From: Bacillota bacterium | Lineage (GTDB): Bacteria; Bacillota; Bacilli; Desulfuribacillales; Desulfuribacillaceae | Assembly: GCA_023388635.1 (NCBI GenBank) | Contig: JAEWFW010000049.1 | Coordinates: 1-64,000 of the forward strand | Length of the DNA stretch: 64,000 nucleotides | Direction: 5' to 3' | In this document: positions 1 through 9,155 of the stretch, in pieces | Numbering within the stretch: the stretch's first letter is position 1 | Layout: each line of letters begins with the position of its first letter | Notes under the pieces: generated by a model | What the model was told of the DNA's origin: nothing | The model's input: the letters and a program-made list of their open reading frames with translations, nothing else | The model's database searches: none | Program-made: the position numbers and the translations under genes

Positions 1-69
1 GTCTTATAGTATCCTAAGATGATATTTTTTAAAGATGCAGTTCAAGTTTTTATGTAAAGGAAAATGCGA

Positions 70-1071
70 ATGAATACTATGATACGAGTTGCTAATGTTA
101 CAAAGAAGTATGACGGCGAACAAGTAATTTTACCGTTGACGTTATCTGTCTATGAAGGTGAATTTTTGACGTTGTTAGGACCGAGTGGATGCGGAAAGAC
201 AACTCTACTGAGGATGATCGCCGGCTTTGAACAGCCGGACGCAGGAGAGATTTTTTTAGCGGAACAACCGGTTATCGACATTCCCCCGTATCGTCGTAAT
301 GTAAATATGATTTTTCAAAATTATGCTTTGTTTCCTCATATGAATGTGGAGCAGAACATATTGTTTGGGTTGCAAATGAAAAAGCTTCCTTTAGAAGAAC
401 AGAAGGAACGTCTGCGTGAAGTTATGGCATACACACAGCTCGAGAATTTTGGCAAACGAATGCCTACGCAATTATCTGGGGGACAGCAACAGCGTGTCGC
501 CATCGCCAGGGCAATTATCAATCGCCCGAAAGTGCTTCTATTGGACGAGCCGCTTGGAGCGTTGGATTACCAACTGCGTAAAAGCCTGCAATTGGATTTG
601 AAGCGTCTGCAACGACAGTTGCAAATTACGTTTATATATGTGACACATGATCAGGAAGAAGCGTTGATCATGTCGGATAGAATTGCCATCATGAATAAGG
701 GTAAAATAGAACAGATTGATACGCCGAAAGAAGTGTATCATCACCCTGAATCATTGTTCGCAGCGAAATTCATCGGCGAGAATAATATTTTCCGTCAAAA
801 CGACCGGATTTTTTGTGTACGACCGGAAAATATGCACATTGATGCTCAGGAAGAGTTTGTCAACGATCAGGGTAACCAAAGAAGAACAAAGCAAGGTCGT
901 ATTTTGGATATTGTCTTTACCGGTAACTATAACAAAATCTATATTTCGGCAGAAGGTGAAACGACACCAGTCTTGGTGTACGATTACGGAAATCGATCAT
1001 CTTGGGCGCATGAACAGCAGGTGATAGTAAGCTGGTCCGAGAAAGCGGAGGTGGATCTTATTGAAAAATAG
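70..1071 (+). CDS. potA: Spermidine/putrescine ABC importer, ATP-binding protein PotA
   Basis: Cytoplasmic ATPase that powers polyamine uptake through PotB and PotC. Visible motifs are the Walker A GPSGCGKTT near residue 37, a Q-loop in FQNYALFPH, the signature LSGGQQQ, Walker B VLLLDEP and an H-loop in VTHDQEE. The last 100 residues (with VRPENM) look like the TOBE regulatory domain usual in PotA. An ATG at 64 is only two bases from AAAGGA (56-61), while the ATG at 70 is eight bases away, so 70 is chosen. Its stop overlaps potB by 11 bases, and potB, potC and potD follow, which fixes the substrate class as polyamine rather than sugar. Family assignment is firm; the choice between spermidine and putrescine is open. 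Confidence 0.93.
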   Translation: MNTMIRVANVTKKYDGEQVILPLTLSVYEGEFLTLLGPSGCGKTTLLRMIAGFEQPDAGEIFLAEQPVIDIPPYRRNVNMIFQNYALFPHMNVEQNILFGLQMKKLPLEEQKERLREVMAYTQLENFGKRMPTQLSGGQQQRVAIARAIINRPKVLLLDEPLGALDYQLRKSLQLDLKRLQRQLQITFIYVTHDQEEALIMSDRIAIMNKGKIEQIDTPKEVYHHPESLFAAKFIGENNIFRQNDRIFCVRPENMHIDAQEEFVNDQGNQRRTKQGRILDIVFTGNYNKIYISAEGETTPVLVYDYGNRSSWAHEQQVIVSWSEKAEVDLIEK

Positions 1072-1936
1072 AGGCAAGTTGTTGGCGGCACCGACATTAG
1101 TATGGTTAGTTATTTTTTTTGCGGTGCCGTTATTTGTCATGTTTGTAATCTCTTTCTATGAACGGGGATTATACGGTCAGCTTATCCCCGGCTTTGTGCT
1201 GGAAAATTACAGGCGCTTTTTCGAACCACTGTATCTGGGGATACTATTTGACACCTTAGTGGTATCGATTGCCACTACATTCGGTACACTGGTTCTTTCC
1301 TATCCGCTCGCTTATTATATTTCGCGGTTGCCGCGTTCTCGGCAGAATATTTGGCTGATATTGGTCATGATCCCTTTTTGGATCAATTTCTTGGTGCGTT
1401 CCTATGCATGGGTGATTATTCTGCGTTCCCAGGGTCTTGTTAACAGCATAATGCTGAATCTGGGAATTATTGAAGTACCGCTTTCGCTACTGTATAATTG
1501 GGGTTCTGTAATGCTAGGCATGATTTATACGTTATTGCCGTTTATGGTTTTACCGCTGTACACGTCGATAGAAAAATTAGATAATCAAAAATTAGAGGCT
1601 GCCTATGACTTAGGCGCAAATCGTGTACAGACATTTTGGCATGTCACATTGCCGTTGACACGTCCGGGTGTGGTTAATGGCTCGGTGATGGTCTTCGTTT
1701 CTTCTCTGGGGATGTTTGTTGTACCGGATATACTCGGTGGCGCGAAATCAATGCTTTTGGGTAACGTCATTCAAAATCAATTTCTTTCTGCGAGAGATTG
1801 GCCGTTCGGATCGGCAATTTCCATTCTGATGATTATTCTTTCGGCAATTTTGATCGCTATGTATTACAAGGCGATGCAGGGGCAATCGGGGAATACGCAG
1901 GAACCATTACAGGATAGTATAGGGGGAGAGAAATGA
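1061..1936 (+). CDS. potB: Spermidine/putrescine ABC importer, permease PotB
   Basis: Inner-membrane permease of the polyamine importer, 291 residues, with about six hydrophobic segments. The binding-protein-dependent permease motif (EAAYDLGANRVQTFWHVTLP) that docks on the ATPase lies near residues 186-205. The start is a TTG at 1061, inside the end of potA; GGAGGT at 1047-1052 is eight bases upstream and no ATG fits. The 3' end overlaps potC by an ATGA junction, showing translational coupling. Family-level assignment rests on the docking motif, hydropathy and operon position. Confidence 0.92.
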   Translation: MKNRGKLLAAPTLVWLVIFFAVPLFVMFVISFYERGLYGQLIPGFVLENYRRFFEPLYLGILFDTLVVSIATTFGTLVLSYPLAYYISRLPRSRQNIWLILVMIPFWINFLVRSYAWVIILRSQGLVNSIMLNLGIIEVPLSLLYNWGSVMLGMIYTLLPFMVLPLYTSIEKLDNQKLEAAYDLGANRVQTFWHVTLPLTRPGVVNGSVMVFVSSLGMFVVPDILGGAKSMLLGNVIQNQFLSARDWPFGSAISILMIILSAILIAMYYKAMQGQSGNTQEPLQDSIGGEK

Positions 1937-2718
1937 AACGATTTTTGGCAGTGTTCTCCTTTGCCATGCTAATATTTACGTATTTACCAATGGCAATCCT
2001 CGTCGTATACTCATTTAATCAATCGAGAATTAATGCTGTATGGACGGGATTTACATTTGATTGGTATAAATCACTCTTTGAAAATCGATTTGTGCTGGAA
2101 GCGCTCAGCAACAGCCTGATTATCGCCGTGATTACGATGATCCTTGCAACAATTGGCGGTACATTGACAGCATACGCATTTCACAAATATGCATTTCGCT
2201 TTCGGTATCTTTGGAGTGGATTGATTTATTTCCCAATGCTAATTCCTGAATTGCTAATGGGGCTATCATTATTACTGTTGTTCAGTCAATTAGACATTGC
2301 CTTGGGCAAAGGGACGCTGGCGATTGCGCATATTACATTCAGTATTCCGTTCGTCTACATGATTGTATTGACGCGCTTACAGGAGATGGGCAGGGAACTG
2401 GAAGAGGCTTCTCAAGATTTGGGTGCGACACCTTGGCAGACGTTCACAAAAGTTACACTGCCGACGATTTCGCCAAGTATTTTTGCGAGTGCTTTGCTGG
2501 TATTTACGCTTTCGCTCGATGATTTCGTGATTAGCTTTTTCGTTGCCGGTCCCAGCTCAACGACATTGCCAATTTATATTTATGGGATGATTAAGCGCGG
2601 TATAACACCGGAGATTAATGCGCTGGCGTCTTTGATGATTGTGACGACCGTCATTTTAGTGACTGTCGGAGAGCTGATCAGACGCAAAGGTTCGAAAGAA
2701 AATACACCATTATTTTAA
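1933..2718 (+). CDS. potC: Spermidine/putrescine ABC importer, permease PotC
   Basis: Second permease of the polyamine importer, 261 residues, hydrophobic throughout with about six membrane segments. The cytoplasmic docking loop EEASQDLGATPWQTFTKVTLP, with its conserved EA...G core, is near residues 155-175. It starts with the ATG of an ATGA overlap with potB. The segment with SLDDFVISFF is typical of PotC. A two-hairpin repeat separates it from potD, so potD may receive a different transcript level from potABC. Confidence 0.92.
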   Translation: MKRFLAVFSFAMLIFTYLPMAILVVYSFNQSRINAVWTGFTFDWYKSLFENRFVLEALSNSLIIAVITMILATIGGTLTAYAFHKYAFRFRYLWSGLIYFPMLIPELLMGLSLLLLFSQLDIALGKGTLAIAHITFSIPFVYMIVLTRLQEMGRELEEASQDLGATPWQTFTKVTLPTISPSIFASALLVFTLSLDDFVISFFVAGPSSTTLPIYIYGMIKRGITPEINALASLMIVTTVILVTVGELIRRKGSKENTPLF

Positions 2719-2840
2719 GGCAAGTTCTTAATTCAGGTGGAGATTCTTTTACTCCAACTGAATTTTAGAACTGCCAATGCATGACTTAGTTAGCGTTGGA
2801 CTCTCTCCTTACGAGGTGGGAGACTTACGCTAAGTTAGTC
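2719..2840. repeat. Two consecutive imperfect palindromes, MITE/REP-like
   Basis: Two hairpins fill the potC-potD gap. The first (2719-2778) pairs GGCAAGTTCTTAATTCAG plus GTGGAG with CTCCAACTGAATT plus AGAACTGCC around a short loop. The second (about 2784-2840) pairs GACTTAGTTAGCGT with ACGCTAAGTTAGTC, with an inner CTCTCTCC/GGTGGGAG arm. Neither is followed by a clear U-tract, so simple termination is unlikely. A decayed sequence resembling the first left arm occurs at 42094-42124, which suggests a dispersed element. Whether it is mobile or only an mRNA processing site is inference. Confidence 0.6.
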
Positions 2841-2895
2841 AGGTTAAAGGGTATTTCTATATAATTATTATGAAAATTAAAGGAGATGGTTTATT

Positions 2896-3936
2896 ATGAA
2901 GAGAATTGTGTCTATGGTGGTTGTCAGCTTGCTTGTGATGATGTCGATTGCGGGGTGTTCATCATCCAAGGAGACATTGAATATTTATAGTTGGGCGGAT
3001 AATTTCGACCCGGAAGTTTTGGCTGCATTTGAAGAGGAGTACAATGTAAGAATCAATTACGATGTTTTTTCCAGCAATGAAGAGATGTTTGCTAAATTGC
3101 AGGCAGGAGGCTCACAATACGATTTGATCCAACCATCAGATTATATGGTGGAGACGATGATCAAATTGGACATGCTGGAAGAATTAGATAAAGAAAAAAT
3201 GCCGAATATCAAAAACATTGTATCGAATTTTCAAACACCACCGTTTGATCCGGGGAATAAGTATTCTCTCGTCTATACTTGGGGGGTGACAGGCATTGCA
3301 TACAATCCGCAATTTGTCACCGACGAGATTACAAGCTGGCAGGACCTGTGGGATGAGAAGTATAGAGGAAGAGTCGTGTTGTTAAATGACCCGCGCGAGA
3401 CAATCGGTATGGCATTGATCAAGAACGGATATTCCAACAGTACGCAAGATCTTAATGAATTGCAAACTGCCGTCACAGACTTGAAAGGGCTGTTGCCGAA
3501 TGTGGTGGCGTTTGATACGGATAATATAAAGCAGAAATTCGTAGCAGAGGAAGTATGGATCGGAACAGTCTGGTCAGGGGACGCTTCGTATATTTATGAA
3601 GAAGCGGAAAACATCGAATACGTGGTGCCGGAAGAAGGGGCGACGATTTGGGCAGACACACTGGCGATTCCTAAAGGCGCGAAAAACAAAGAAATGGCAG
3701 AGAAGTTTATCAATTATTTATTGGAACCGGAAGTTAGTGTAAAGAATTATGAATCCATTGGCTATAGCAATCCTAATGAAGCTGCGTACGCACTACACAG
3801 TCCAGAATATCTAGATAATAATATGATATTCTTGAGCCAGGAAGAGCTTGACCGCACTGAATGGTTAGTTGATGTGGCAGATGCGTTGCGTGAATATGAC
3901 CGTTATTGGACAGAAATCCGCAGTGGAAGAGAGTAA
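2896..3936 (+). CDS. potD: Spermidine/putrescine-binding lipoprotein PotD
   Basis: Extracytoplasmic substrate-binding protein of the polyamine importer, 346 residues. The N-terminus is a lipoprotein signal with lipobox IAGC (lipidated Cys21). The mature protein begins LNIYSWADNFDPEVLAAFEE, the usual start of PotD/PotF-type proteins. AAAGGAGATGG precedes the ATG. It lies 177 bases after potC in the same direction. A bidirectional terminator follows it. In Gram-positive bacteria such a protein is membrane-tethered and delivers polyamine to PotBC. Confidence 0.93.
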   Translation: MKRIVSMVVVSLLVMMSIAGCSSSKETLNIYSWADNFDPEVLAAFEEEYNVRINYDVFSSNEEMFAKLQAGGSQYDLIQPSDYMVETMIKLDMLEELDKEKMPNIKNIVSNFQTPPFDPGNKYSLVYTWGVTGIAYNPQFVTDEITSWQDLWDEKYRGRVVLLNDPRETIGMALIKNGYSNSTQDLNELQTAVTDLKGLLPNVVAFDTDNIKQKFVAEEVWIGTVWSGDASYIYEEAENIEYVVPEEGATIWADTLAIPKGAKNKEMAEKFINYLLEPEVSVKNYESIGYSNPNEAAYALHSPEYLDNNMIFLSQEELDRTEWLVDVADALREYDRYWTEIRSGRE

Positions 3937-3972
3937 ATAAAAAGAGACAATCAAGGAAACTAATAAAAAATG

Positions 3973-4018
3973 AGAGATCGCCATCTTACACTCAGTAAGG
4001 GGCGATCTCTTTGTTTGT
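3973..4018. terminator. Bidirectional terminator between potD and the amino-acid importer
   Basis: The stem AGAGATCGCC (3973-3982) pairs perfectly with GGCGATCTCT (4001-4010). A T-rich run follows on the plus strand and an A-run precedes it, giving a U-tract for minus-strand transcripts. It separates the convergent ends of potD and the operon ending at 4038. Confidence 0.85.
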
Positions 4019-4037
4019 ATTTATGAACTGTAATTTT

Positions 4038-4688
4038 TTAATAACTTCTCATCGCTAAACGGCGTTGTTGGCGTCGAGCTAGCACAGATAAAGTATAGTT
4101 CAATATAAAGTAAGTCAATGCAATCATTGCGAAAAGGGCAAATACTTGCTCCTTTGAACCATATTGACCCATGACGATCATTCCCCGACCTGTTAGGTCT
4201 TTAACACCGATTGCCCATACGAATGACGTATCTTTGACAATTGTGATGAATTGAGAAACTAGAGGTGGAACCATGCGGCGCATGGATTGAGGTAACACGA
4301 TATGCCACATGATTTGCAAATAAGATAGACCTTGAGAATGCGCGGCTTCCCATTGACCCTTGTCAACAGAGTTCAGACCACCGCGAACGATTTCTGCGAT
4401 AATTGCCGTTGTAAATACGGTCAATGCCGCAATACCCGCATTTTCTGGCTTCAAATTTGTCAAAAAGCGCATAGCCAAGATGATAAGCAACAGAGGGATG
4501 TTGCGCACGACATCGATATAAATTGTAGCGATTGGTGCTAAAATTTTATTTTTCGAAAAGCGCATCATGCCCAATATAGTTCCGAAAATGAAACTGAGTA
4601 TAATGCTGACAATGGAAATGTGCAGCGTAGTTAATAATCCTTGACCTAAAAAGCGAAAAATTTCCGGTTGTAGTATATCTTGTATCAT
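4038..4688 (-). CDS. Polar amino-acid ABC importer, permease (GlnP-like, second)
   Basis: Membrane permease of the HisM/GlnP family, 216 residues. It has hydrophobic segments and the docking motif EAAHSQGLSYLQIMWHIVLPQ near residues 137-157. It is the last gene of a four-gene minus-strand operon (ATPase, binding protein, permease, permease) and starts in an ATGA overlap with the preceding permease. Together they import a polar amino acid, probably glutamine, glutamate or aspartate, judged from the binding protein. Confidence 0.9.
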   Translation of the reverse strand: MIQDILQPEIFRFLGQGLLTTLHISIVSIILSFIFGTILGMMRFSKNKILAPIATIYIDVVRNIPLLLIILAMRFLTNLKPENAGIAALTVFTTAIIAEIVRGGLNSVDKGQWEAAHSQGLSYLQIMWHIVLPQSMRRMVPPLVSQFITIVKDTSFVWAIGVKDLTGRGMIVMGQYGSKEQVFALFAMIALTYFILNYTLSVLARRQQRRLAMRSY

Positions 4689-5353
4689 GTAGCAGCCCCC
4701 GATCTCTCTTCCAGACGCTGAGCAAGTTTAGCGAGTGGGAAACATAGAATCAGATAAAGCAATGCCACAGTTACATAAGCCGGTCCATAGTACAAGTTGT
4801 TGCTTGACCAGGAATCGGCATGATACATTAATTCTCCGCCGGCAACCATCGCCATGACAGATGTATTTTTGATCAAGCTGACGGCTTGATTGGTTAACGG
4901 AGGAAGAACGACTTTCATTGCTTGCGGCAAAATAATATGACGCATCGTCTGTAAATGGTTAAAGCCTTGCGAATGTGCTGCTTCCATTTGTCCGCGTGGT
5001 ATGGCCTGGATGCCTGCTCGCACTACTTCGGCAATATATGCCCCATGGTATACACCGACTCCCAAAACACCAACAGTGAATACATTGAGCATAATACCTA
5101 AGTGAGGTAAACCGTTATAGAGAAAGAATACCTGAATCAGCAAGGGAGTATTTTGAATAAATTCCACATAAACACGACTTGTGCCTTTCAAAAGCTTGTT
5201 ATTTGTTGTAGAAAAGACACCAAAAATGACTCCTAATGCCAGTGCTAAAAGTAACGCTAAGATCGATGCTAAAATCGTAAAGCTAAAGCCTTCAGCGAAA
5301 ACTCTCCAATCACGAAAGAGAGCTTCCCACTTAAACCAGGCAAATGGACCCAC
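4685..5353 (-). CDS. Polar amino-acid ABC importer, permease (GlnP-like, first)
   Basis: HisQ/GlnP-type permease, 222 residues, with a docking motif around MEAAHSQGFNHLQTMRHIILP. It starts with GTG at 5353, and the last base of the binding-protein stop codon (TAG) is the first base of this GTG, so the two are translationally coupled. It pairs with the permease at 4038-4688 as a heterodimeric membrane channel. Family assignment is firm; the substrate is inferred from the binding protein. Confidence 0.9.
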   Translation of the reverse strand: MGPFAWFKWEALFRDWRVFAEGFSFTILASILALLLALALGVIFGVFSTTNNKLLKGTSRVYVEFIQNTPLLIQVFFLYNGLPHLGIMLNVFTVGVLGVGVYHGAYIAEVVRAGIQAIPRGQMEAAHSQGFNHLQTMRHIILPQAMKVVLPPLTNQAVSLIKNTSVMAMVAGGELMYHADSWSSNNLYYGPAYVTVALLYLILCFPLAKLAQRLEERSGAAT

Positions 5354-6183
5354 TATTCAAGTCCCCATTTTTCAAGTAAAGTCTGTAATTCACCGGAATC
5401 TTTCATAGCTTGTATCTCGGCATCCAGGTATTCTGCTAATCCTTTATTGTTCAATTTTGTCGCGATACCGTATTCTTGCGGGCTAAAGCGATCTTCAAGA
5501 ATCATAGTAGAGTCGTCTAAATATCCGAATAAAATTGATCCGTCAACAGAGAAACAATCGACACGACCGGAATCGAGAGCAGCTTTGATTTCAGGATAGC
5601 TTGCAAATTCTAAGAAGCTGACTTTAATTCCTAATTTATCTGCTTCTTCTTGGATAGCAGTTTTAGAAGTAGCGGACTGAGCGACCCCAATTTTCTTGCC
5701 GTCTAAGTCTGCTAAACTGTTAATTCCGGCTGCTTTTTTTACAAGTAGACCAACACCATCTACGAAGTAAGGTTGTGTAAAATTATAGCTCAATTTACGC
5801 TCTTCTGTAATTGTAAATGTGGATACGAGCATATCTACATCGCCATTATCGAGTAGTGGTCCACGTGTTTTGGCAGTAACGCCGGTAAAGTCAATTTTTG
5901 TTTCATCGCCTAAGATTTTCTTAGCAAATGATTTTGCGATGTCAATTTCGAAGCCATCGAGAACTTGTGTCATAGGATCTTCATATCCGAACTTTGGTAC
6001 GTCAATTTTTACACCGACTTTAAGAACACCGCGTTTTTGAATTTCTTGGATTTCAGCCGGCGCGCTTGCATCAACCGCGCTGTCAGGGGCATTTTTGTCT
6101 CCAGTAGTGGTGCTGCCACATCCTGTAAATAAGGCGGCAACTAGTAACAAGCCACTAACTAATAGGACTAGTCTTTTTTTCAT
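5353..6183 (-). CDS. Polar amino-acid-binding lipoprotein (GlnH/PEB1-like)
   Basis: Extracytoplasmic solute-binding protein, 276 residues, with lipobox FTGC. The mature region contains GVLKVGVKIDVPKFGYEDP, DGFEIDIAKSFAKKI and ATFTI-like VSTFTITEERK, the pattern of binding proteins for glutamine, glutamate or aspartate. The longer start at 6195 has its SD touching the ATG. The ATG at 6183 lies about 11 bases from AAAGGA and begins MKKRL, a normal signal start, so it is preferred. It shares one base with the following permease. Confidence 0.9.
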   Translation of the reverse strand: MKKRLVLLVSGLLLVAALFTGCGSTTTGDKNAPDSAVDASAPAEIQEIQKRGVLKVGVKIDVPKFGYEDPMTQVLDGFEIDIAKSFAKKILGDETKIDFTGVTAKTRGPLLDNGDVDMLVSTFTITEERKLSYNFTQPYFVDGVGLLVKKAAGINSLADLDGKKIGVAQSATSKTAIQEEADKLGIKVSFLEFASYPEIKAALDSGRVDCFSVDGSILFGYLDDSTMILEDRFSPQEYGIATKLNNKGLAEYLDAEIQAMKDSGELQTLLEKWGLE

Positions 6184-6288
6184 AACATAACACATCCTTT
6201 TTATAAAATTAGAATATAGATTAGTTTTTGAAACATAGTGGTGTAGGCAACCTTATGGAAGACAGTTATGTGTAGGAGTTCACATCGA

Positions 6289-7020
6289 TTAGTTAGAACG
6301 CAAAATTCGACTGAGGAAAAGTTTTGTGCGCTCGTGAGTGGGGTCTATGAAGAAGTGTTCGGGGTTTCCCGTTTCTACAATTTGACCTTCATCCATAAAT
6401 ATAACTCGATCCGCCACTTGGCGGGCAAATCCCATTTCATGAGTGACTACAACCATTGTAATACCTTCATTTGCTAAACTGGCCATTACATCAAGGACTT
6501 CTTGGATCATTTCAGGATCTAGTGCTGAGGTAGGTTCATCAAAAAGCATAATTTTGGGACGCATATTCAATGCTCTTGCAATGGCAACGCGTTGTTGTTG
6601 ACCACCTGAAAGTTGTGGAGGGTACGCATCGGCTTTCTCTTTAAGTCCGACTCTTTCCAGAAATTTAAGACCTGATTCACTTGCCTCTTCTTTGGATACA
6701 CCTTTAATTAATGTAGGGGCCAATGTCAGATTTTCCAATACCGTTTTATGAGGATAAAGGTTGAAATTCTGGAAGACGAAGGCGACAGATTGTCTTACTT
6801 GAGCGACTTTTGCCCTCGAAGCAGTAATCTCCACACCGTCGATAATAATTTTTCCCGAATCAGGCTTTTCCAATAAGTTCATGCAACGTATTAATGTACT
6901 TTTGCCTGAGCCGCTCGGTCCGATGACGACCATCTTTTCTCCTGAGCCAACAGTCAAATTGATATCACGAAGTACGTGATTTTGCCCAAAAGACTTATTG
7001 ACGTTTTCTAATAGAATCAA
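6289..7020 (-). CDS. glnQ: Polar amino-acid ABC importer, ATP-binding protein (GlnQ-like)
   Basis: ATPase of the amino-acid importer, 243 residues. It has Walker A GPSGSGKST, Q-loop FQNFNLYPH, signature LSGGQQQ, Walker B IMLFDEPTSALDP and H-loop VTHEM. The start is taken as a TTG at 7020, giving MILLENVNKSFG. The SD-like AGGGGGTGA lies eight bases upstream, whereas the GTG at 7032 is embedded in that SD. First gene of the operon; the binding-protein gene follows after about 100 bases. Confidence 0.91.
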   Translation of the reverse strand: MILLENVNKSFGQNHVLRDINLTVGSGEKMVVIGPSGSGKSTLIRCMNLLEKPDSGKIIIDGVEITASRAKVAQVRQSVAFVFQNFNLYPHKTVLENLTLAPTLIKGVSKEEASESGLKFLERVGLKEKADAYPPQLSGGQQQRVAIARALNMRPKIMLFDEPTSALDPEMIQEVLDVMASLANEGITMVVVTHEMGFARQVADRVIFMDEGQIVETGNPEHFFIDPTHERTKLFLSRILRSN

Positions 7021-7430
7021 TTGTTTGCTCACCCCCTGAGTGTAAGAATAGTTTTAAATCATCATTAAAGATGACTAAAAGTGCTGAGTGATCAGCTTTT
7101 TTACAGGATTCTTATTAGTATTCGCTGCTTTTATCGAAAATCCTGTTTCGCCTTTTAATTTTATAATACATACACGACTAAAGCAACAGCTTTTATTATA
7201 TAACAGTATTGCGCAGATATGGATATACAAAATGAGTAGACTCCCAATAATAATTTATTATATTAAACTGACAACGATGATAAGAATTTTATTACCTATA
7301 ATATTTATTTTCTGCGTCAATTGTTACAGAACAGAGGCTAGAGAAAATTGACAATGATAATTACTTTCAAATATAATATAGTAACTATAAGAGAGCGCGA
7401 AAGGGATTCCCTGGTGATAGGAGTGCTAAT
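7021..7430. other. AT-rich divergent intergenic region
   Basis: About 400 bases between the amino-acid importer and the siderophore regulator. It holds the SD of the minus-strand operon, a small hairpin GCTGA-GTGA-TCAGC near 7084-7101 flanked by A and T runs (a possible leader hairpin of the minus-strand operon), and the promoter with Fur box at 7348-7377. An 87-codon ORF at 7088-7351 has no ribosome site and looks like chance AT-rich sequence. Confidence 0.6.
7348..7377 (+). promoter_or_regulatory. Promoter with embedded Fur box for the Btr-like regulator
   Basis: TTGACA (7348-7353), an 18-base spacer and TATAAT (7372-7377). The spacer contains TGATAATTACTTTCA (7355-7369), which matches the Fur inverted repeat TGATAAT-N-ATTATCA at 12 of the 14 specified bases. 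Iron-loaded Fur sitting between -35 and -10 would repress the regulator in iron-replete cells. Confidence 0.7.
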
Positions 7431-9053
7431 GTGAATGTTTTTACCGATAAATTAGATATCGATCAGGCTATTATAAAATTACGTGATGTACAATGGATTA
7501 AAGGAGAACGGGGCATGAAGTTGGAACAACAGTTCTCTGCTTCGTTTGTGCTGATCGTCATATGCAACGGTAGCGGAAATTTGGTATTGGACCATCGTGA
7601 GCGCAGCTTGAAAGTCGGAACGGTATACGTATGCGAACCCAAACACACATATGGAATAAAAGTGATTGAGCAAGGATTGGAAGCGTATTTGTTTCGTTTC
7701 GACATATATCAAGATATGGATCGGACCGAGCGAGAGGCGCGTGTCATAAGAATTGAGGAGCTCTTTGGAGAGGAGCGGGAGATACAAGTTCGTTCTGCTA
7801 GTAAATTAATTTCCCAATGCGGCAATGTATATAAATCTTGGCATACTCCTGGGGAGATCAGCCAATTTCGCAGTCAAATTGATTTTATGGAATTGTTCTA
7901 TAATGTAGTGATTGACAGCCAGCGGTCGGCAGTGAGAAATTCCTCGGAAGCGCTTGCACTCACTAAGGAATATATTGAGGAGCGGTTTCATGAGAATGTG
8001 ACGATCGAACGGTTAGCAAGTTTAGCGTCATTAAGTTCTAAATATTATGTCGATTTGTATAAAAAGACGTATGGAATCAGCGCTATGGAGTATCTTTCAC
8101 AGGTACGTATCAAGCGAGCAAAAAATCTCATGGCGCGAACGGGTGGACGGGTACGTGATATTGCGGAACAAGTAGGGTATCACGATGAATTTTATTTTAG
8201 CAGAAAATTTAAACAGCAAGTAGGCGTTTCTCCGAAAGATTATATGAAAAGCCGCCAACGTAAAATTGCCGCATATGGGCATGGGGCGATCGGGCTTTTG
8301 CTATCTTTGAACATTATGCCATATGCGGCACCATTACATCCCAAATGGACGAGGTATTATTATGAGTATTATCGAGACGATATTCCCGTATGCTTGAGTG
8401 CGCAACTGCACAATATTGACTGGGAAGCGAATGTAGAGAAGATGCTGGAGTCATGTCCTGATATCGTTATTGCCAGCGGCAAGCTGCGTCAGCACGAACA
8501 GGAGCGCATTCAGAAGGGAGTGCCTATGTTTTTTCTGACGGATGAACAAGCAAATTGGCGCGTTCAATTGTGTTCGGTTGCCGATGCATTGGGAGAAAGT
8601 GCGGAAGCACAGCAATGCTTACAAGAATACGATGCTAAGGTTGTGCAGGCATTGGAAAAGTTAGCACCTTATAATGATGAAACGGTGCTTGTTGTGCGTC
8701 TGCTAGGGAGACAAATGTACGCCCATTGTAACCGCAGCATGCGAGAGGTGCTATATGGAGATCTGCAGCGCACTCCATGGAATTTGCCGTTGCAGATCCA
8801 AGATACGCCAATACACTTGCAGCAGATTGCAGAAATGGAAGTGGACAGAATATTGGTGCTTGTTTGTCAGGAAGCAACGACATTGGCGTATTGGAGAGAA
8901 TTGCAGACGGATTTCCAATGGCAGCAAATAGAAGCGGTGAAGAATGGCAAAATTCATATGATATTTTCCGATATATGGCGTGAATATTCGATTTATGCGC
9001 ACCGGCGTGCCATCGAAGATGTGGTGGCACTGTTTTCTGGATATCGTCCATAG
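7431..9053 (+). CDS. AraC-type regulator with a siderophore-binding-like domain (Btr/YbbB-like)
   Basis: Predicted activator of the adjacent siderophore-uptake genes, 540 residues. Residues about 1-140 form a cupin-like N-terminal part. About 180-275 hold two AraC helix-turn-helix units (VTIERLASLASLSSKYYVDL and RDIAEQVGYHDEFYFSRKFK). About 285-540 resemble a periplasmic binding protein of the ferric-siderophore class (ESCPDIVIASGK). This fusion is the architecture of Bacillus Btr, which senses the siderophore directly in the cytoplasm. The start is GTG at 7431, seven bases from ATAGGAG. The gene lies just ahead of the feu-like genes and its promoter carries a Fur box. Confidence 0.88.
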   Translation: MNVFTDKLDIDQAIIKLRDVQWIKGERGMKLEQQFSASFVLIVICNGSGNLVLDHRERSLKVGTVYVCEPKHTYGIKVIEQGLEAYLFRFDIYQDMDRTEREARVIRIEELFGEEREIQVRSASKLISQCGNVYKSWHTPGEISQFRSQIDFMELFYNVVIDSQRSAVRNSSEALALTKEYIEERFHENVTIERLASLASLSSKYYVDLYKKTYGISAMEYLSQVRIKRAKNLMARTGGRVRDIAEQVGYHDEFYFSRKFKQQVGVSPKDYMKSRQRKIAAYGHGAIGLLLSLNIMPYAAPLHPKWTRYYYEYYRDDIPVCLSAQLHNIDWEANVEKMLESCPDIVIASGKLRQHEQERIQKGVPMFFLTDEQANWRVQLCSVADALGESAEAQQCLQEYDAKVVQALEKLAPYNDETVLVVRLLGRQMYAHCNRSMREVLYGDLQRTPWNLPLQIQDTPIHLQQIAEMEVDRILVLVCQEATTLAYWRELQTDFQWQQIEAVKNGKIHMIFSDIWREYSIYAHRRAIEDVVALFSGYRP

Positions 9054-9072
9054 ACTTTCAGGATTATTTCCA

Positions 9073-9124
9073 TGGAACAAACAAAGCCGCTCATCTATAA
9101 TCATCAATGATAATCATTTTCATT
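9073..9124 (+). promoter_or_regulatory. Promoter and near-perfect Fur box for the siderophore operon
   Basis: TATAAT at 9096-9101, with a weak -35 (TGGAAC, 9073-9078) 17 bases upstream as expected for an activator-dependent promoter. AATGATAATCATTTTCATT (9106-9124) directly follows; its core TGATAATCATTTTCA differs from the Fur palindrome at one base. The box covers the expected transcription start, so iron repression is the straightforward reading. Confidence 0.8.
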
Positions 9125-9155
9125 AAACGGTTAAGAGAGGGGTAAGTGTAAACTA

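Noticed and set aside
7088..7351. 87-codon ORF upstream of the Btr-like gene
   Set aside because: No ribosome site, AT-driven composition, and it runs into the -35 box of the Fur-controlled promoter.
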